Positions 43,853-53,779 of a stretch of DNA of 64,000 nt are shown here, one piece after another (position 1 is the stretch's first letter; the number at the start of each line of letters is the position of its first letter). The notes below the pieces were generated by a model. It had not been told where the DNA came from. It saw only the letters and a program-made list of their open reading frames with translations, and did not search any database. Made by a program: the position numbers and the translations under genes. The DNA is from Monodelphis domestica (taxonomy: Eukaryota; Chordata; Mammalia; Didelphimorphia; Didelphidae), in assembly GCF_027887165.1 (NCBI RefSeq), contig NC_077229.1, forward strand, positions 115,770,520-115,834,519. The letters are read 5' to 3'.

Positions 43853-43940
43853 GGAAACATTGATTGCAGCCAGGCAAGAGAGGTCTTTGAATAACAAGTT
43901 AAAGAATTTATATTTTATCCTAGAGGGGAAAGTGTGTTGT
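43845..43940 (-). repeat. CR1-clade LINE trace
   Basis: 'aataacaagttaaagaattt' and 'atattttatcctagagggga' match the antisense L3-like order. Confidence 0.45.
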
Positions 43941-43950
43941 TAGTGTTAGG

Positions 43951-44052
43951 TGATAGTAGTAGTAGTAGCAGCCGCAGAAGCAGTAGTAGTAATTGTTGTA
44001 GTAGTAGTAGTAGTAGTAGTAGAAGCAGTAACAGTAGTAGTAATTGTAGTAC
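43951..44052. repeat. (GTA)n imperfect triplet tract
   Basis: AGT units interrupted by AGC, AGA and AAT triplets over about 100 bases. Confidence 0.95.
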
Positions 44053-44059
44053 CTGATAA

Positions 44060-44965
44060 TAACTGAGTAATTGAGTCTGGGGTCTAGAGACATTAAGGCT
44101 AGGGTGCCTAGGGTTATACTCCAGAGTCCAATTTTCCTGGATTCTAGAAAATCACAGTTAACTAATTAAACTATCATCCTGCAGGGTCATATCATTAAGG
44201 GAAATTCCAAGGTGATACATAACCCCAGGCCTTTGATTTAGTCTTATTTATTATTTGTAGGATGCTGACAGCTTGGAACTGCTCCCACAGAGCACATTTG
44301 TAGGTACGGTTCCTGCCCTCAGGCATTCCAGAGCAAGAGAAAATAGACTATCTCATCCAGGCATAGAAGCTGCCTAGAGGGATTGCCTGGAGAGGGGGAA
44401 GGGAATGGATGGAAATTCTAGAAAATTGTCCACTAAATAGACTGCAGAGTGATAGAATGAATGCCCTTTCCTATAGTACCCTTGAAAACCAGCTCTCCAG
44501 CCCTTTGGCATCAGGGTGCCATGTGGTTCCTGTGGACCCCGTGTCATTGAAAGGAAACGGCAGCTCTCAGTGGGGTGACCTCATAACCCATTTTTGAAGC
44601 TGCCTGGCATAGCAAGAGGTGCTGTGCTGAATGGAAGAAATGCATTATTTCGAGTCAGGGCTACTGTTCCATATTCTATAGCCCCGACAATTCCTAGCAT
44701 GGTGCCATAGATGGGATGGTGAAATGGGAGTCAGGATTAGATGGGTTCCCATCCTTCCTGGTACTGATTAGCAATTTCCTTTTATTGTAAATTGGGGAAC
44801 ATGGGATATTTACTCCCTGTATGACTTCTCCTCATTCCTACAAAATGAGGAAATTGAACTACAAAGTGCCAAAGATTTCTTGCCGCTCTGCACCTATGGT
44901 CTTAGCTAAGTGACTGGACAAATCATTTCACCTCAATTTCCTTTTTTGTAAAATATGTACTGCAG
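44060..44965. other. No gene seen
   Basis: Unique-looking. The 62-residue frame at 44409-44597 has no domain or splice context. Confidence 0.4.
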
Positions 44966-44971
44966 GCAATT

Positions 44972-45144
44972 ATTTACTCCATATATATTTGATATACATA
45001 TAATATATGGAATATATTCTATATAAAATAATATTTATAAATTTATAAATTATATATAATTATATATAAATGTATAAATTATATAAAATATATATAAATA
45101 TAATATAATTATGAAATAAAATTTATAAATTATATGGAGTAAAT
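44972..45144. other. Palindromic AT-rich tract
   Basis: Perfect 14-bp inverted arms, ATTTACTCCATATA (44972-44985) and TATATGGAGTAAAT (45131-45144), bound about 145 bases that are almost pure A/T and contain many smaller palindromes (for example aatttataaatt). The layout suggests a long, partly decayed AT-rich hairpin. Confidence 0.75.
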
Positions 45145-45685
45145 TCCTTTCTATTTGCCTTGGTTCCCTTCTGTCTAAATGGAGGGGGCTAGACTAGACC
45201 AACTCTGCTATGCTAGCTACTTAAAAATCTGTGGCTTGCTCCCAAGCCCTTTTCCATCAAGGGGAAAGAACAGTTTCTTTATGGCATTTTTGCACTTGCA
45301 ATAAGGTTGTGTTTTCTCTGGCAAAGGGCTGGCCTGACCCCAGCATCTGGTACATATTTGATATTGTTGTTTCTGGGTCCCTTAATACCTACTCCCTACC
45401 CACACACTCTCAGACCTCTCAGACTTTTCTCATCACCTAGCAAACCCTCCTTACAAAGGGCTCCTCCGCAGGCTGCTTTTTTGGACACCAGGTGTGAAGC
45501 AAGGAATGGGATCAATTGGAAAAAAAAGAAAAGAAAAGGTTAGAATTTGGGGTGGGAGAGAAGGGATGTGAAGGAAAACTCTCCCAATCTGGAGAGTTAG
45601 AGAAGACAATATAGTTTGAAATGATCCCAGAGCTCTAGAATGTCTGTCATTTCATGGGCCTTTCTCCATCCTTTCTCATTTTAGA
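45145..45685. other. No gene seen
   Basis: The frames at 45231-45543 overlap and lack any domain. Slightly higher GC than the neighbours, with no repeat recognised. Confidence 0.4.
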
Positions 45686-45689
45686 AAAT

Positions 45690-45950
45690 GTAATGAGGTG
45701 GCACTGTGGTTAGAGTACTTGGACCCAAAGTCAGGAAGACCTAAGTTCAAATTTGCTCTCAGATAGTTAGCTGTGTGATCCTGGCCAAGTCACTTAATTT
45801 CTAACTGCCTCAGTTTCTTCATGTGCAAGATAGGGTTAACATCTTCTTCCCAGGGATTTTGTGAGGATAAAATGAGATAGTGTTTGTAGAGTGTTCTATA
45901 TAGCTTAAAGAACTATTTAAGTGCTATTATTTTATTATTATTATCATTTT
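45690..45950 (+). repeat. MIR/THER1-type CORE-SINE, full length
   Basis: 'gaggtggcactgtggttaga', 'gtcaggaagacctaagttca', 'gctgtgtgatcctggccaag', 'tttgtgaggataaaatgaga' and a (TTA)n tail. Confidence 0.85.
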
Positions 45951-46014
45951 TATATAGAGGGTTTTCAGAAGTTACGTTGGTGAGGTAGGGAGCTACCTGT
46001 CCCATTTGGTAAGA

Positions 46015-46175
46015 GAGCTGGATTTATTAAAAAAATAAAAGTTCAAATCTAACCTCATACACTTAATAACTATGGATCCCCAAGCAAGTCACTTAAATCC
46101 TGCCAGCCTCAGGTTCTTCATCTATAAAATGGATAAAATAATAGCTCCTTCCTCACAGAATAAGATATATACAAA
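46015..46175 (+). repeat. MIR-type SINE
   Basis: 'aagttcaaatctaacctcat', 'caagcaagtcacttaaatcc' and 'ttcttcatctataaaatgga' follow the sense order. Confidence 0.65.
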
Positions 46176-46179
46176 ATAT

Positions 46180-46310
46180 ATTTAATAATATATGCACATA
46201 CATATATTTATGTGTGTATTCCTATTTATATATATTCCTATTGTATATTTATATATTCATATTTATAAATATGTATTCATATATTTATATTTACATACCT
46301 TACCTTTATT
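46180..46310. repeat. AT-rich TATA/CATA low-complexity tract
   Basis: Irregular TATAT, CATA and TTTATATA words with no strict period. Confidence 0.7.
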
Positions 46311-46734
46311 AGAAAATGGTTTTTTGTTAGTCCGAGAGGAACTAGAAGACTGACCTAGTCCCCAACAAAAATAAAGCCAGTTTCAGGAGAGCTTTAAGGG
46401 TGACAAATTGCTTTCCTCACCATGAGTCTATCCAATTGGTAGTATAGGAAAAGGGGCAAATCCTTTACCTCTGGTCACTCAGCTAGTAGAAGCAACAAGG
46501 CTAGACTGTGAAACTAGGTCTTCTGACTCCTAGAGCAGTGCTTCCCACCCCCCAGTATAAAAAAAAGCCTAATATTGCCATGTTGCTTCTCTCTGTAACA
46601 ATATTGATTATTTTTACTATCATCATCATCATCATCAGTACAGAGTCTGGCTCATAGTAATTGCTAAAGACATGCTTGTTCATTAGTTGATTCATTTATT
46701 TATTCATCATTCATCACAACTATCGCCTGTCTGT

Positions 46735-46855
46735 TAGATTAGAAGCTTCATGAAGGTGGTAAATATCTCTGTTTTTATTTGTCTTTATTCCTCTGGAGCT
46801 TAGCACTGTGACTGGCACATAGTAGGTGCTTGCTGAATGCACAGTGACTGACTGA
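46735..46855 (+). repeat. L2-type LINE 3' end
   Basis: 'agcttcatgaaggtggtaaa', 'ctttattcctctggagctta' and 'gactggcacatagtaggtgc'. Confidence 0.75.
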
Positions 46856-46922
46856 CATCCTGTTTCCAATCACTTGGTTTCTGTTCTATCTTTTCCTTGT
46901 TTCCAAATTCTGCCTTCATTGC

Positions 46923-46948
46923 CTCCCCCCCCCCCCCAGTTTTTTTTT
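46923..46948. repeat. C15 run followed by T9
   Basis: Homopolymer C then short AG and T9 on the plus strand. Confidence 0.9.
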
Positions 46949-47114
46949 TAGTTCAGGGACTAGTCTTGCCCCTCATCCAGGCTTGCTTCAGTTGGGCCCC
47001 TGATGGTTCCTGGCAGATTTCTCTGTGTCTGATGACAGCTTGTACTCTACTTACTTACTAGGGAATCATCTTAATGCCTGTTTCCTGCCCATGCTGGCAC
47101 ATTTTATGAGTATT

Positions 47115-47245
47115 GGTTAAATGGACTGGGGTTGGTTAGCCTGGAGAAGAAAAGACAAATCACTATAGCTGTTTCTGAATATCTGAAGAGATATCAGGTG
47201 CAAGAGGAAGCTGACTTATTATTTTGGCACCTAAGGAGAGAACCT
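47115..47245 (-). repeat. Ancient interspersed repeat, antisense
   Basis: 'ggttggttagcctggagaag', 'tatctgaagagatatcaggt' and 'gcaagaggaagctgactta' give the antisense counterpart of the type at 1745. Confidence 0.5.
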
Positions 47246-47831
47246 TCAATTGGTAGATGTCACAGGAAAAAATTTCATGAAATCATCAGATGATCCCTTT
47301 TCCTAAACTGAAACTTTTCATGTTATCTCCTCATTCAATAAACTCCAATAGCTCCCTGTGTTCTCTAGGATGAAATATAAATTCCTCTGTTTGACATTTA
47401 AAGCACTTCATGCCTTATCCCTTTCCTACTGTTCTTGGCTTTGTACATTTTTCTCCCTGCTAGGGATTCTGCAGTCCAGCCATACCAGCCTACTTTCTCT
47501 TTCTCACACATGACCACACATGATGCTTCATCATTGTTCTCTGCACATTTGTACTGGTTCTCTCCCGTACCTGGAAGTCTCTTCCTCGTCACTCCTCCTT
47601 TTCAGAATCCCTGGCTTCTGGCCAGGCACTTGAATCACCACTTTCAAAAGAGTTATTCCCTGGTTCTCTCCAATTACAAGTGCCGTCCCCTCCTGAGTTA
47701 CATTGAGCCAGTGTCTTATATAGAGTGTCTTATATATACTGTAACTGTATATGGAAATGTTGTTTTCTCTCTTTGAATGTAAGGGGGCAAAAGATTTGGA
47801 TTTCATCCAAATGCCAAGTACAATATATGAC

Positions 47832-48207
47832 TGTATTGTTCAGTTTTTTCAGTTGTGTCTGACTCTGTGACAATTTGGGATTTTCTTGGCAGAGATGTCA
47901 GAGTGGTTTGACATTTCCTTCTCCAGTTCATTTTATAGATGAGGAAACTGTGGCAAAAAGGGTTAAGTGACTTGGCTAGGTTACACAGCCAGTAAAGTGT
48001 CTGAGGACAGATTTGAACTCAGGAAGATGAATCTTCCTGATGCTCTTCCTGGAGCTCTATCCATTGTGCCACTTGACTTCCTTCCTGGAGCTCTATCCAC
48101 TGTACCACCTGGCTTCCTTTCTGGAGCTCTATCCACTGTACTACCTGGCTTCCTTCCTGATGTACTTCATGGAGCTCTATCCACTGTACCACTGGGCTTC
48201 CTTGGCA
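47832..48207 (-). mobile_element. Marsupial CORE-SINE with expanded 5' tandem repeat
   Basis: Antisense order 'ttcagttgtgtctgactctg', 'gtttgacatttccttctcca', 'gttaagtgacttggctaggt' and 'acagatttgaactcaggaag'. The head segment 'ggagctctatccactgtacc acctggcttcctt' (written in two parts) then occurs four times instead of once. Normal members of the family have only one copy of this head. Confidence 0.85.
48050..48207. repeat. Four-copy 36-48-bp VNTR in a SINE head
   Basis: Units start at 48050, 48086, 48122 and 48170, each with 'gagctctatcca' near its start. The third unit carries a 12-base extension ('ctgatgtacttcatg'). The units differ at a few positions each. Confidence 0.85.
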
Positions 48208-48234
48208 CAAGTAGGTGTTTAATAAATACCTATT

Positions 48235-50092
48235 GGCTGATAAAGTATAGTAGTCTCTCGGTGATCGAGAATGACTATTTTCTTTGTGCAGTTTCACGGT
48301 GTACCCTCATGTGGCTTTGGAGTCCAAAGATTGAGGCGCAGAGTTTGTGGCACATGGGGCATGGGACGCCAGTTGTTACGGGAGGTGCGGTTGGGGCCTG
48401 GTGTCGGTGTTCACGCGCAGCGGCAAGACGTCGATGTTGTTCATCTTCAAAGGTGGTGGCGGCATGGTGAATGTGGGTTTGCCAGCTGCTTCTGACAGAG
48501 GCAGCGAGTTCTAGTTGCTTTGGTGTAGTGCCAGCCCACTTCAAGTTTGACTTTAGCTGATCCTTGAATCTTTTCTTTGGTCGGCCTTGTTTCCTGAGTC
48601 CAGCTGACAGTTCACCATAGAATACGTGTCTTGGTATTCGCTGTGGGTCCATGCGGATGACATGTCCAGACCATCGTAGCTGGGTGTTGAGGACCATGAC
48701 TTTGATGCTGGTGGAATTGGCTCTGTCGAGGACTTCCTGATTGGTGATTCGGTCCTGCCATCGGATCCTCATAATTGACCGGAGGGAGCATTGGTGGAAT
48801 TGCTCCAGCTGCTTCATGTGCTTCCGGTACAGTGTCCATGTCTCGCAACCGTATAGGAGTGAGCTGAGGACCACTGCGTTATACACTTTGAGCTTCGTCG
48901 CAGGGCTTACACCTCTGTGTTGGAGGACTTTGCAGCGCAGCCTCCCGAGTGCCTGGCTGGCCTTTTGGATCCTGGCTTTAATCTCGTGGTCTAGGGACCC
49001 GTTGTTGGTGATGGTGCTGCCCAGGTACTTGAAAGTGTTGACGTTAGAAAGCTGCGTGCCATCGATTGTAATGCACGGCTGGTTAGTTGGCCTCCCTGGT
49101 GCGTGTTGGAACAGCACCTCTGTTTTGCTGAGGCTGATAGTCAGGCCAAACAGTTTTGTTGTGGTAGAGAACCTGTCCACAATGGTTTGAAGATGATTTT
49201 CTTGGTGGGCCATGAGAGCACAGTCATCTGCAAAGAGAGCTTCCAGGATGAGTCTCTCTGTTGTCTTTGTTTTTGCAGTCAGGCAGCGAAGGCTGAATAG
49301 TGAGCCATCCAGTCGGTATTTGATGTAGACTCCCGGGTCTAGATCCATTACAGCATGTCGTAATACTTGGGTGAAAAATAGGTTGAATAGTACTGGAGCA
49401 AGGACACAGCCTTGTTTCACACCATTGGAGATATTGAAGCAATCGGAAGTCTCTCCACCAGATAGGACTTCCCCTGTCATGTTGACATGAAAGAGCTGAA
49501 TCAGTTTGACGAATTTTGCTGGACAGCCAAGCTTGCTAAGGATCACCCACAATGCATCCCTGTTCACTGTGTCGAACGCCTTTGTCAGGTCTATGAAGAC
49601 AATGTAGAGACTCAGGTTCTGCTCAAGGCATTTTTCCTGCATTTGCCTCACCGTGAAGACCATGTCGATGGTGCTGCAATCTGGTCGGTAGCCACATTGT
49701 GATTCAGGCAGGTTCTGCTCTGAAACAGATGACAGGAGTCTGTTGAGTATAATACAGGCAAGGATTTTTCCAGCAGTAGAGAGTAGTGAGATGCCTCTGT
49801 AGTTTTCACAGGCTGCTCGTGAGCCTTTGTTCTTGTATAGGGCTATGATGGAGGCATCTCTGAATTCTGGGGGCATGTCTTCCTCTTCCCATATGCTGGT
49901 CAGCACTATGTGGAATGTCTGGAGTGCCTTTCCATTTAAGGCCTTCTACACCTCGGTTGGGATCCCGTCTTTACCGGGTGCCTTGCCTGCACTCATTTGT
50001 TTAATGGCTTTTTGGACTTCCTCTATTGAAGGAGGGACATCAAGTTGTTCAATGGAGTGGTTTTGAGGGATCTGGTCAAGGCTGATAAAGTA
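48235..50092 (-). mobile_element. Young 5'-truncated RTE-type LINE with TSD
   Basis: The element occupies 48248-50079 on the minus strand. It lies between two perfect copies of GGCTGATAAAGTA (48235-48247 and 50080-50092), a 13-bp target-site duplication. It is truncated at its 5' end within ORF2, between the endonuclease and the reverse transcriptase, so the endonuclease is missing. The 3' UTR is only 27 bases and contains TCTCG-ATCAC-CGAGA, a 5-bp stem with a 5-base loop. No poly(A) is present, unlike L1-mobilised SINEs. GC and CpG content are far above the flanks, which argues for recent arrival because methylated CpG decays quickly. Confidence 0.85.
48275..50079 (-). pseudogene. Reverse transcriptase of RTE-type LINE, 5'-truncated
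   Basis: The frame reads from 50079 through one TAG stop (49948-49946, in the block 'GIPTEV*KAL') to its natural TAG at 48277-48275. Downstream of the stop, 543 codons are open (first Met 49906). Numbered from that Met: the RT A-box DLTKAFDTVNRDALW at 106-120; 'VKQGCVLAPVLFN' at 163-175; the catalytic FADD at 225-228; the C-terminal 'RWSGHVIRM' at 411-419 and 'GELSAGLRKQGRPKKRFKD' at 431-449; and a C2H2 finger, C516-C519-H532-H536, at the end. In life the protein reverse-transcribes the element RNA at a nicked chromosomal site. This copy cannot: it lacks the endonuclease and has a stop. The finger at the C terminus is typical of several RTE-related lineages. The exact subclade was not settled. 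The longest ORF-like frames on the plus strand (48741-49190 etc.) are shadows of this gene. Confidence 0.85.
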
Positions 50093-50514
50093 GGAAAAGA
50101 TATAAAAGCTCATGTAGTGTAGCCCCCCTAATATACAGAATCAAACTTAGACTTAACAAGTTATGAGTTGTCCTTGGCCACAGAAGTTATAAGAAAGAGC
50201 AAGCTTTAACTCAGAGGGGCTTCTGGCTCCAAATCCAACACTCTGGATGCTTCATCCCATTTCATGCATAAAGAAAAATTGCTTAACGATTCAAGCTACC
50301 CAACAATGTGATGGATGGATTTTCAAGGAAAGCGAGTCCACAATCACCAGAGCTATTTGAGCAGAAACTGGAGGGAGACTTCTCAAAAAATGTCATGGAG
50401 CAGAGGTGTTAACCCCTTGCAAATATGGGTCCATAAATAAATTTAGTTTTAAAATGATATTAGTTATGTTTTATTGTATTTTTTTTATCTCTTTCATTAA
50501 ATATTTCCCAAGTA
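50093..50514. other. No gene or clear repeat seen
   Basis: AT-rich, unique-looking sequence between the RTE insertion and a SINE. Confidence 0.4.
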
Positions 50515-50516
50515 GG

Positions 50517-50720
50517 TTTTTTTTTTTTAACCCTTACCTTCCGTCTTAGAGTCAATACTGTGTATTGGTTCCAAGGCAGAAGAGTGGTAAGGGCTAGGCA
50601 ATGGGGGTCAAGTGACTTGCTCAGGGTCACACAGCTGGGAAGTGTCTGAGGCCAGATTTGAACCTAGGACCTCCCATCTCTAGGCCTGATTCTCAATCCA
50701 CTGAGCCACCCAGCTGCCCC
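50517..50720 (-). mobile_element. Marsupial tRNA/CORE-type SINE, full length
   Basis: Antisense from a T12 run (A tail) and 'cccttaccttccgtcttaga' through 'gtgacttgctcagggtcaca' and 'gaggccagatttgaacctag' to 'tgagccacccagctgccccc'. It is among the best-preserved SINEs here. Confidence 0.9.
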
Positions 50721-50739
50721 CCCCCCTTCCTGGTCCACA

Positions 50740-51725
50740 CTGGAACCTTTCCCAAAGAGTGGGAGAGAGCTTGTGCTGTGTGGACAGAGCAGTAAAGATC
50801 CCAGCGCCCCCTCCATTCATTGGAGAGGTAGAGAAGGAAAAGGAGTTTGGGAAGAGCTTAGTGGATGTCCTTCTTGTAATTCCTCTCCATTTCTGCTTTT
50901 CACCAGGAGCAATCGGCTCAGTTCCTTTAATATCTCAACCTACATCCTTCTCTGTTCTTAGTCATTTAACCGCCTATCTTTTTCTCCAGGTTGCCTCCTG
51001 TGGAGAAAACATTTCATGATTCCTGTTTCTGTTGTGATTCTGTTACAGTCTGTTTTTTATGTCGCCATTTCAATAAGCTTTCCAAAGCTGCTTGACAAAC
51101 AAGTTGTGAAGTAACCACAAATTGTTTTTCCTTCTACCAGCGCTGTGCGGTATCATTCTCACCGTGATCCACGAGATTTTATTAAACATTCACTACGTGT
51201 CAGACACTGCGCCAAATGCTGGATGTACAAAGCGCTCACATGCCAATGGAAGGGAAAACATGCAAATCACTATAGACATTCGAGATATAGACAGTGTAAA
51301 TGGGGGGAGGGAGAGAAGCAGCATTATCCCCAATTAACAGATGAAGAAACGGATGCCCAGAGGGACTCGATGACTCTCCCAGGATTATTCCACTGGAGAA
51401 TATTAGGATTTAGACTGAAACTTGAATCTTCTAATCCCAAATCCAGTCCTCTTTAGGGACTATAATAACACCCTCTTTCTAATGCAGGGATTAGAATTTG
51501 AGGAAAGATTATGTATTCTATACATATCGAAAGCTATTGTTCCCAAAGGTAGTGGAGACCGGGTGGGAGCAGATTATTTGGATACTAGAGGGATAAAAGG
51601 ACTGTCTTCTGATTTAAGAAAAGACACCTGGATTTCAGAATAGTAAAGGAAATGAGTTTGATATGGGAATCTTTTTGCATCTGCCCACAGATTAAAAAAA
51701 AAAAAGGTAAGAGAGAGTTGAGGGC
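50740..51725. other. No gene seen; overlapping open frames
   Basis: Frames at 50759-51019, 51122-51456 and 51422-51643 are open on the plus strand but show no domain, no consistent splice sites and no protein-like composition. Text near 51160-51260 ('tcactacgtgtcagacactg', 'cgccaaatgctggatgtaca') is an L3-like 3' end in antisense, and 51330-51450 resembles an antisense MIR ('taacagatgaagaaacggat'). Confidence 0.45.
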
Positions 51726-51734
51726 AAAGAGAGA

Positions 51735-51880
51735 TGACAGGGGAAAGAACATTGGACTTGAAATAAGAACTCTAGGTTCTAGATTTACCTCTTTGTTACT
51801 CTCCTAGTTTATCTTAGGTAAAGCCACTTTGTCCTTGTGGGCCTCAGTTTCCTCTCCTGTTAATTCAAGGAGTTCCCAGA
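51735..51880 (+). repeat. MIR-type SINE
   Basis: 'aacattggacttgaaataag', 'gggcctcagtttcctctcct' and 'ggagttcccagaattgttct' follow the sense order. Confidence 0.65.
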
Positions 51881-51882
51881 AT

Positions 51883-52066
51883 TGTTCTTTGCTTTTGTTC
51901 AGTTGTGTCTGACTCTTTGTGACCCTCCTATTATAGGTCCATACATTTCCATGTTTGTTTGTTTTTATGGCAAGAATACTGAATTGGCTGACTTTTTCCA
52001 TCTCCAGAGGATCCTTTTGTCATGCAATCAGAGGTTAAGTGACTTATCCGAAGTCACATATACTAA
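51883..52066 (-). mobile_element. Marsupial CORE-SINE (Mar1-like), partial
   Basis: 'gttcagttgtgtctgactct', 'ttgtgaccctcctattatag', 'gcaagaatactgaattggct' and 'gttaagtgacttatccgaag' follow the antisense order with a divergent middle. Confidence 0.75.
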
Positions 52067-52129
52067 GAAATCCAATACCCACACTTTACAGATGAAGAAA
52101 CTTAGGGCTTGGCAAATAAAGGGGTACTT

Positions 52130-52290
52130 TGATATTACATATAGAGTATTAGACTTGGAACCAAGAAGACTCAGGCTCAGATTCTGCTTCTGAAACTCAC
52201 TACCTGCATGACCATGGAAAAATCGCTTAATATCATTGAGTAAATGAAGTCATTATGCTAGTTGCTTTTTTAAGGTTCCTTCTAGATTTA
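52130..52290 (+). repeat. MIR-type SINE
   Basis: 'gagtattagacttggaacca', 'agaagactcaggctcagatt', and 'tttttaaggttccttctaga' at the distal end. Confidence 0.6.
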
Positions 52291-52319
52291 AATATCTGAT
52301 TATGTGAAAGTTAAAAAAA

Positions 52320-52620
52320 TAAAAGTAATATTTCTTTAGTACTTTGGTTTAGGAATGCGTTTTCTTACAATAATTCCTGTGTTGGTAGTACAAGTAGTAA
52401 CATCATGCCCATTTTATTGATGAGAAAATGGAAATTCATTGGATTGAAATAATTTGATTATGGTCACAAAATTGGTAAGTTTGAGACCTGAAATTTTAAT
52501 CTATGCATCTCTTAACTCCAAGTCCAAGTCCCATGCTCTTATTGCCACGGCACACTGACTCTGAGAGTGACTTGCCAAAGGCAACACAGCCAAGGCTTAA
52601 GCCCAACTCTTCAAGCCCTG
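52320..52620 (-). repeat. MIR/THER1-type CORE-SINE
   Basis: 'aatatttctttagtactttg', 'ttttattgatgagaaaatgg' and 'ctccaagtccaagtcccatg' follow the antisense order. A second decayed antisense fragment may start at 52555. Confidence 0.6.
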
Positions 52621-53203
52621 GGTCCAGCTCTGCCTAATCCACACCACATAATGATTGCCCCTACCTCCACTCCTCTGCAACAGCTGGGTGTAAAATGAAT
52701 AATTATTCACTGAGGGTAGATCATTAATTTGGTTTTCAGGGAGAAGATGGTTAGAGTTGATCCTAGAGTAGAGAATAATACAGGTACTTCCCAGGCAATC
52801 AAATTTATGGCCAGGGAATAGCTTAGACACTGGAGAGAAATTTTCTCTGTTTGTGTGGCCTTTTCTGCACAGCTGCTGACTTGACAATGATTTTTCTGTT
52901 GTTGGACCCACTAATTTTCTTAATTGCAAAATTGCTTTCGAGCCTATGATACCAAGTCTTTTTTTGCTTGCTGTTTCCTCATTAATTATCCTTTAACAAT
53001 AGCCTGAGAACACATGTGTTTATATGTTTAAAAAACCCTTGTATATTTGCTAAAATTATGACTTCCTATAAAGGTGGGCGAATGAAGGGGAGGGTACAAG
53101 AATGTGCTGAATAGATTGGGGCTGAGCCAGATAGGGAAGAAATCAGAACCCTATATAAACCACCTAAGAGAGAGGCAGCAGTGTTTGGTTTCCTGAATAT
53201 CTT

Positions 53204-53335
53204 TCTTTATTGATGTTTATTTTTTCCAGATTACATATTAATGCAATTTTTCAATACTTGCTTTTTGATATTTCATGATTCATATTTTCTCCCTCCCTCC
53301 CATCCTGGAATAACTTTTAATGCAATGAAAAATGT
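53204..53335 (-). repeat. Marsupial L1 3' terminus
   Basis: 'ttattttttccagattacat', 'tgctttttgatatttcatga' and 'ttttctccctccctcccatc' match the antisense terminus, as at 15830-15900. Confidence 0.65.
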
Positions 53336-53544
53336 TGCTTCTTAGGCAATACAATCTACTAACTCTGTTACCTCTGGCCTACTTCTCATAATTCTAGCAT
53401 CATAGAGATTAGAGCTAGAAATGATTTTAAAAATCATCTTATTTTACAGGTACAATTGTGTGCTCATTAAGTGGAGTAAAATTAATTAAAATAATCAGGT
53501 TCAGTGACATTCAATAAACCTTATAACTTTTTATATCTCACATA

Positions 53545-53645
53545 ATAAATCAGTCAATGTGCATTTATTAAGCACTTACTGTGTACCAGACACAAAGTCA
53601 ATTCAACAGTTCTTGTCCTCGAGGACACTTATAAGAATTGTTAAG
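53545..53645 (-). repeat. L3-type LINE 3' end fragment
   Basis: 'gtgcatttattaagcactta', 'ctgtgtaccagacacaaagt' and 'cttgtcctcgaggacactta'. Confidence 0.65.
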
Positions 53646-53779
53646 AATTAGCAATGAGCTGGCTATGGTGGGTGAGTGAGAAACCTTCTTTTGCTAGAAT
53701 CACTTATTTTTATGAGATTTGACATTGGATTTACAGTGTTTTTTGGCATAGATTCTCTAATTCTGCATTATGAAATGAC

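Larger units (their letters stand above)
47330..48247 (+). repeat. L2-type LINE 3' region, carrying a SINE
   Basis: Sense L2-like text begins with 'caatagctccctgtgttctc', 'gacatttaaagcacttcatg', 'gcagtccagccataccagcc' and 'ctttgaatgtaagggggcaa'. It is interrupted by a SINE at about 47832, and ends at 48208-48240 with 'gtaggtgtttaataaatacc'. The plus frame at 47435-47776 is a remnant of the C-terminal end of the LINE protein. Confidence 0.7.

Noticed and set aside
43951..44052. Possible coding triplet-repeat expansion
   Set aside because: No open frame or exon context surrounds the tract, so it is an ordinary intronic or intergenic microsatellite.
48050..48207. CRISPR-like direct repeats
   Set aside because: The repeats have no unique spacers of constant size and lie inside a SINE in a mammalian genome.
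48019..48470. Repetitive open frames with Leu-Glu-Leu-Tyr or Gln-Trp-Ile-Glu repeats
   Set aside because: They translate the SINE-head VNTR; no protein is implied.
48741..49190. 149-codon plus-strand frame and neighbours (49103-49702, 49827-50066)
   Set aside because: They are shadows of the minus-strand reverse transcriptase, whose motifs are clear.
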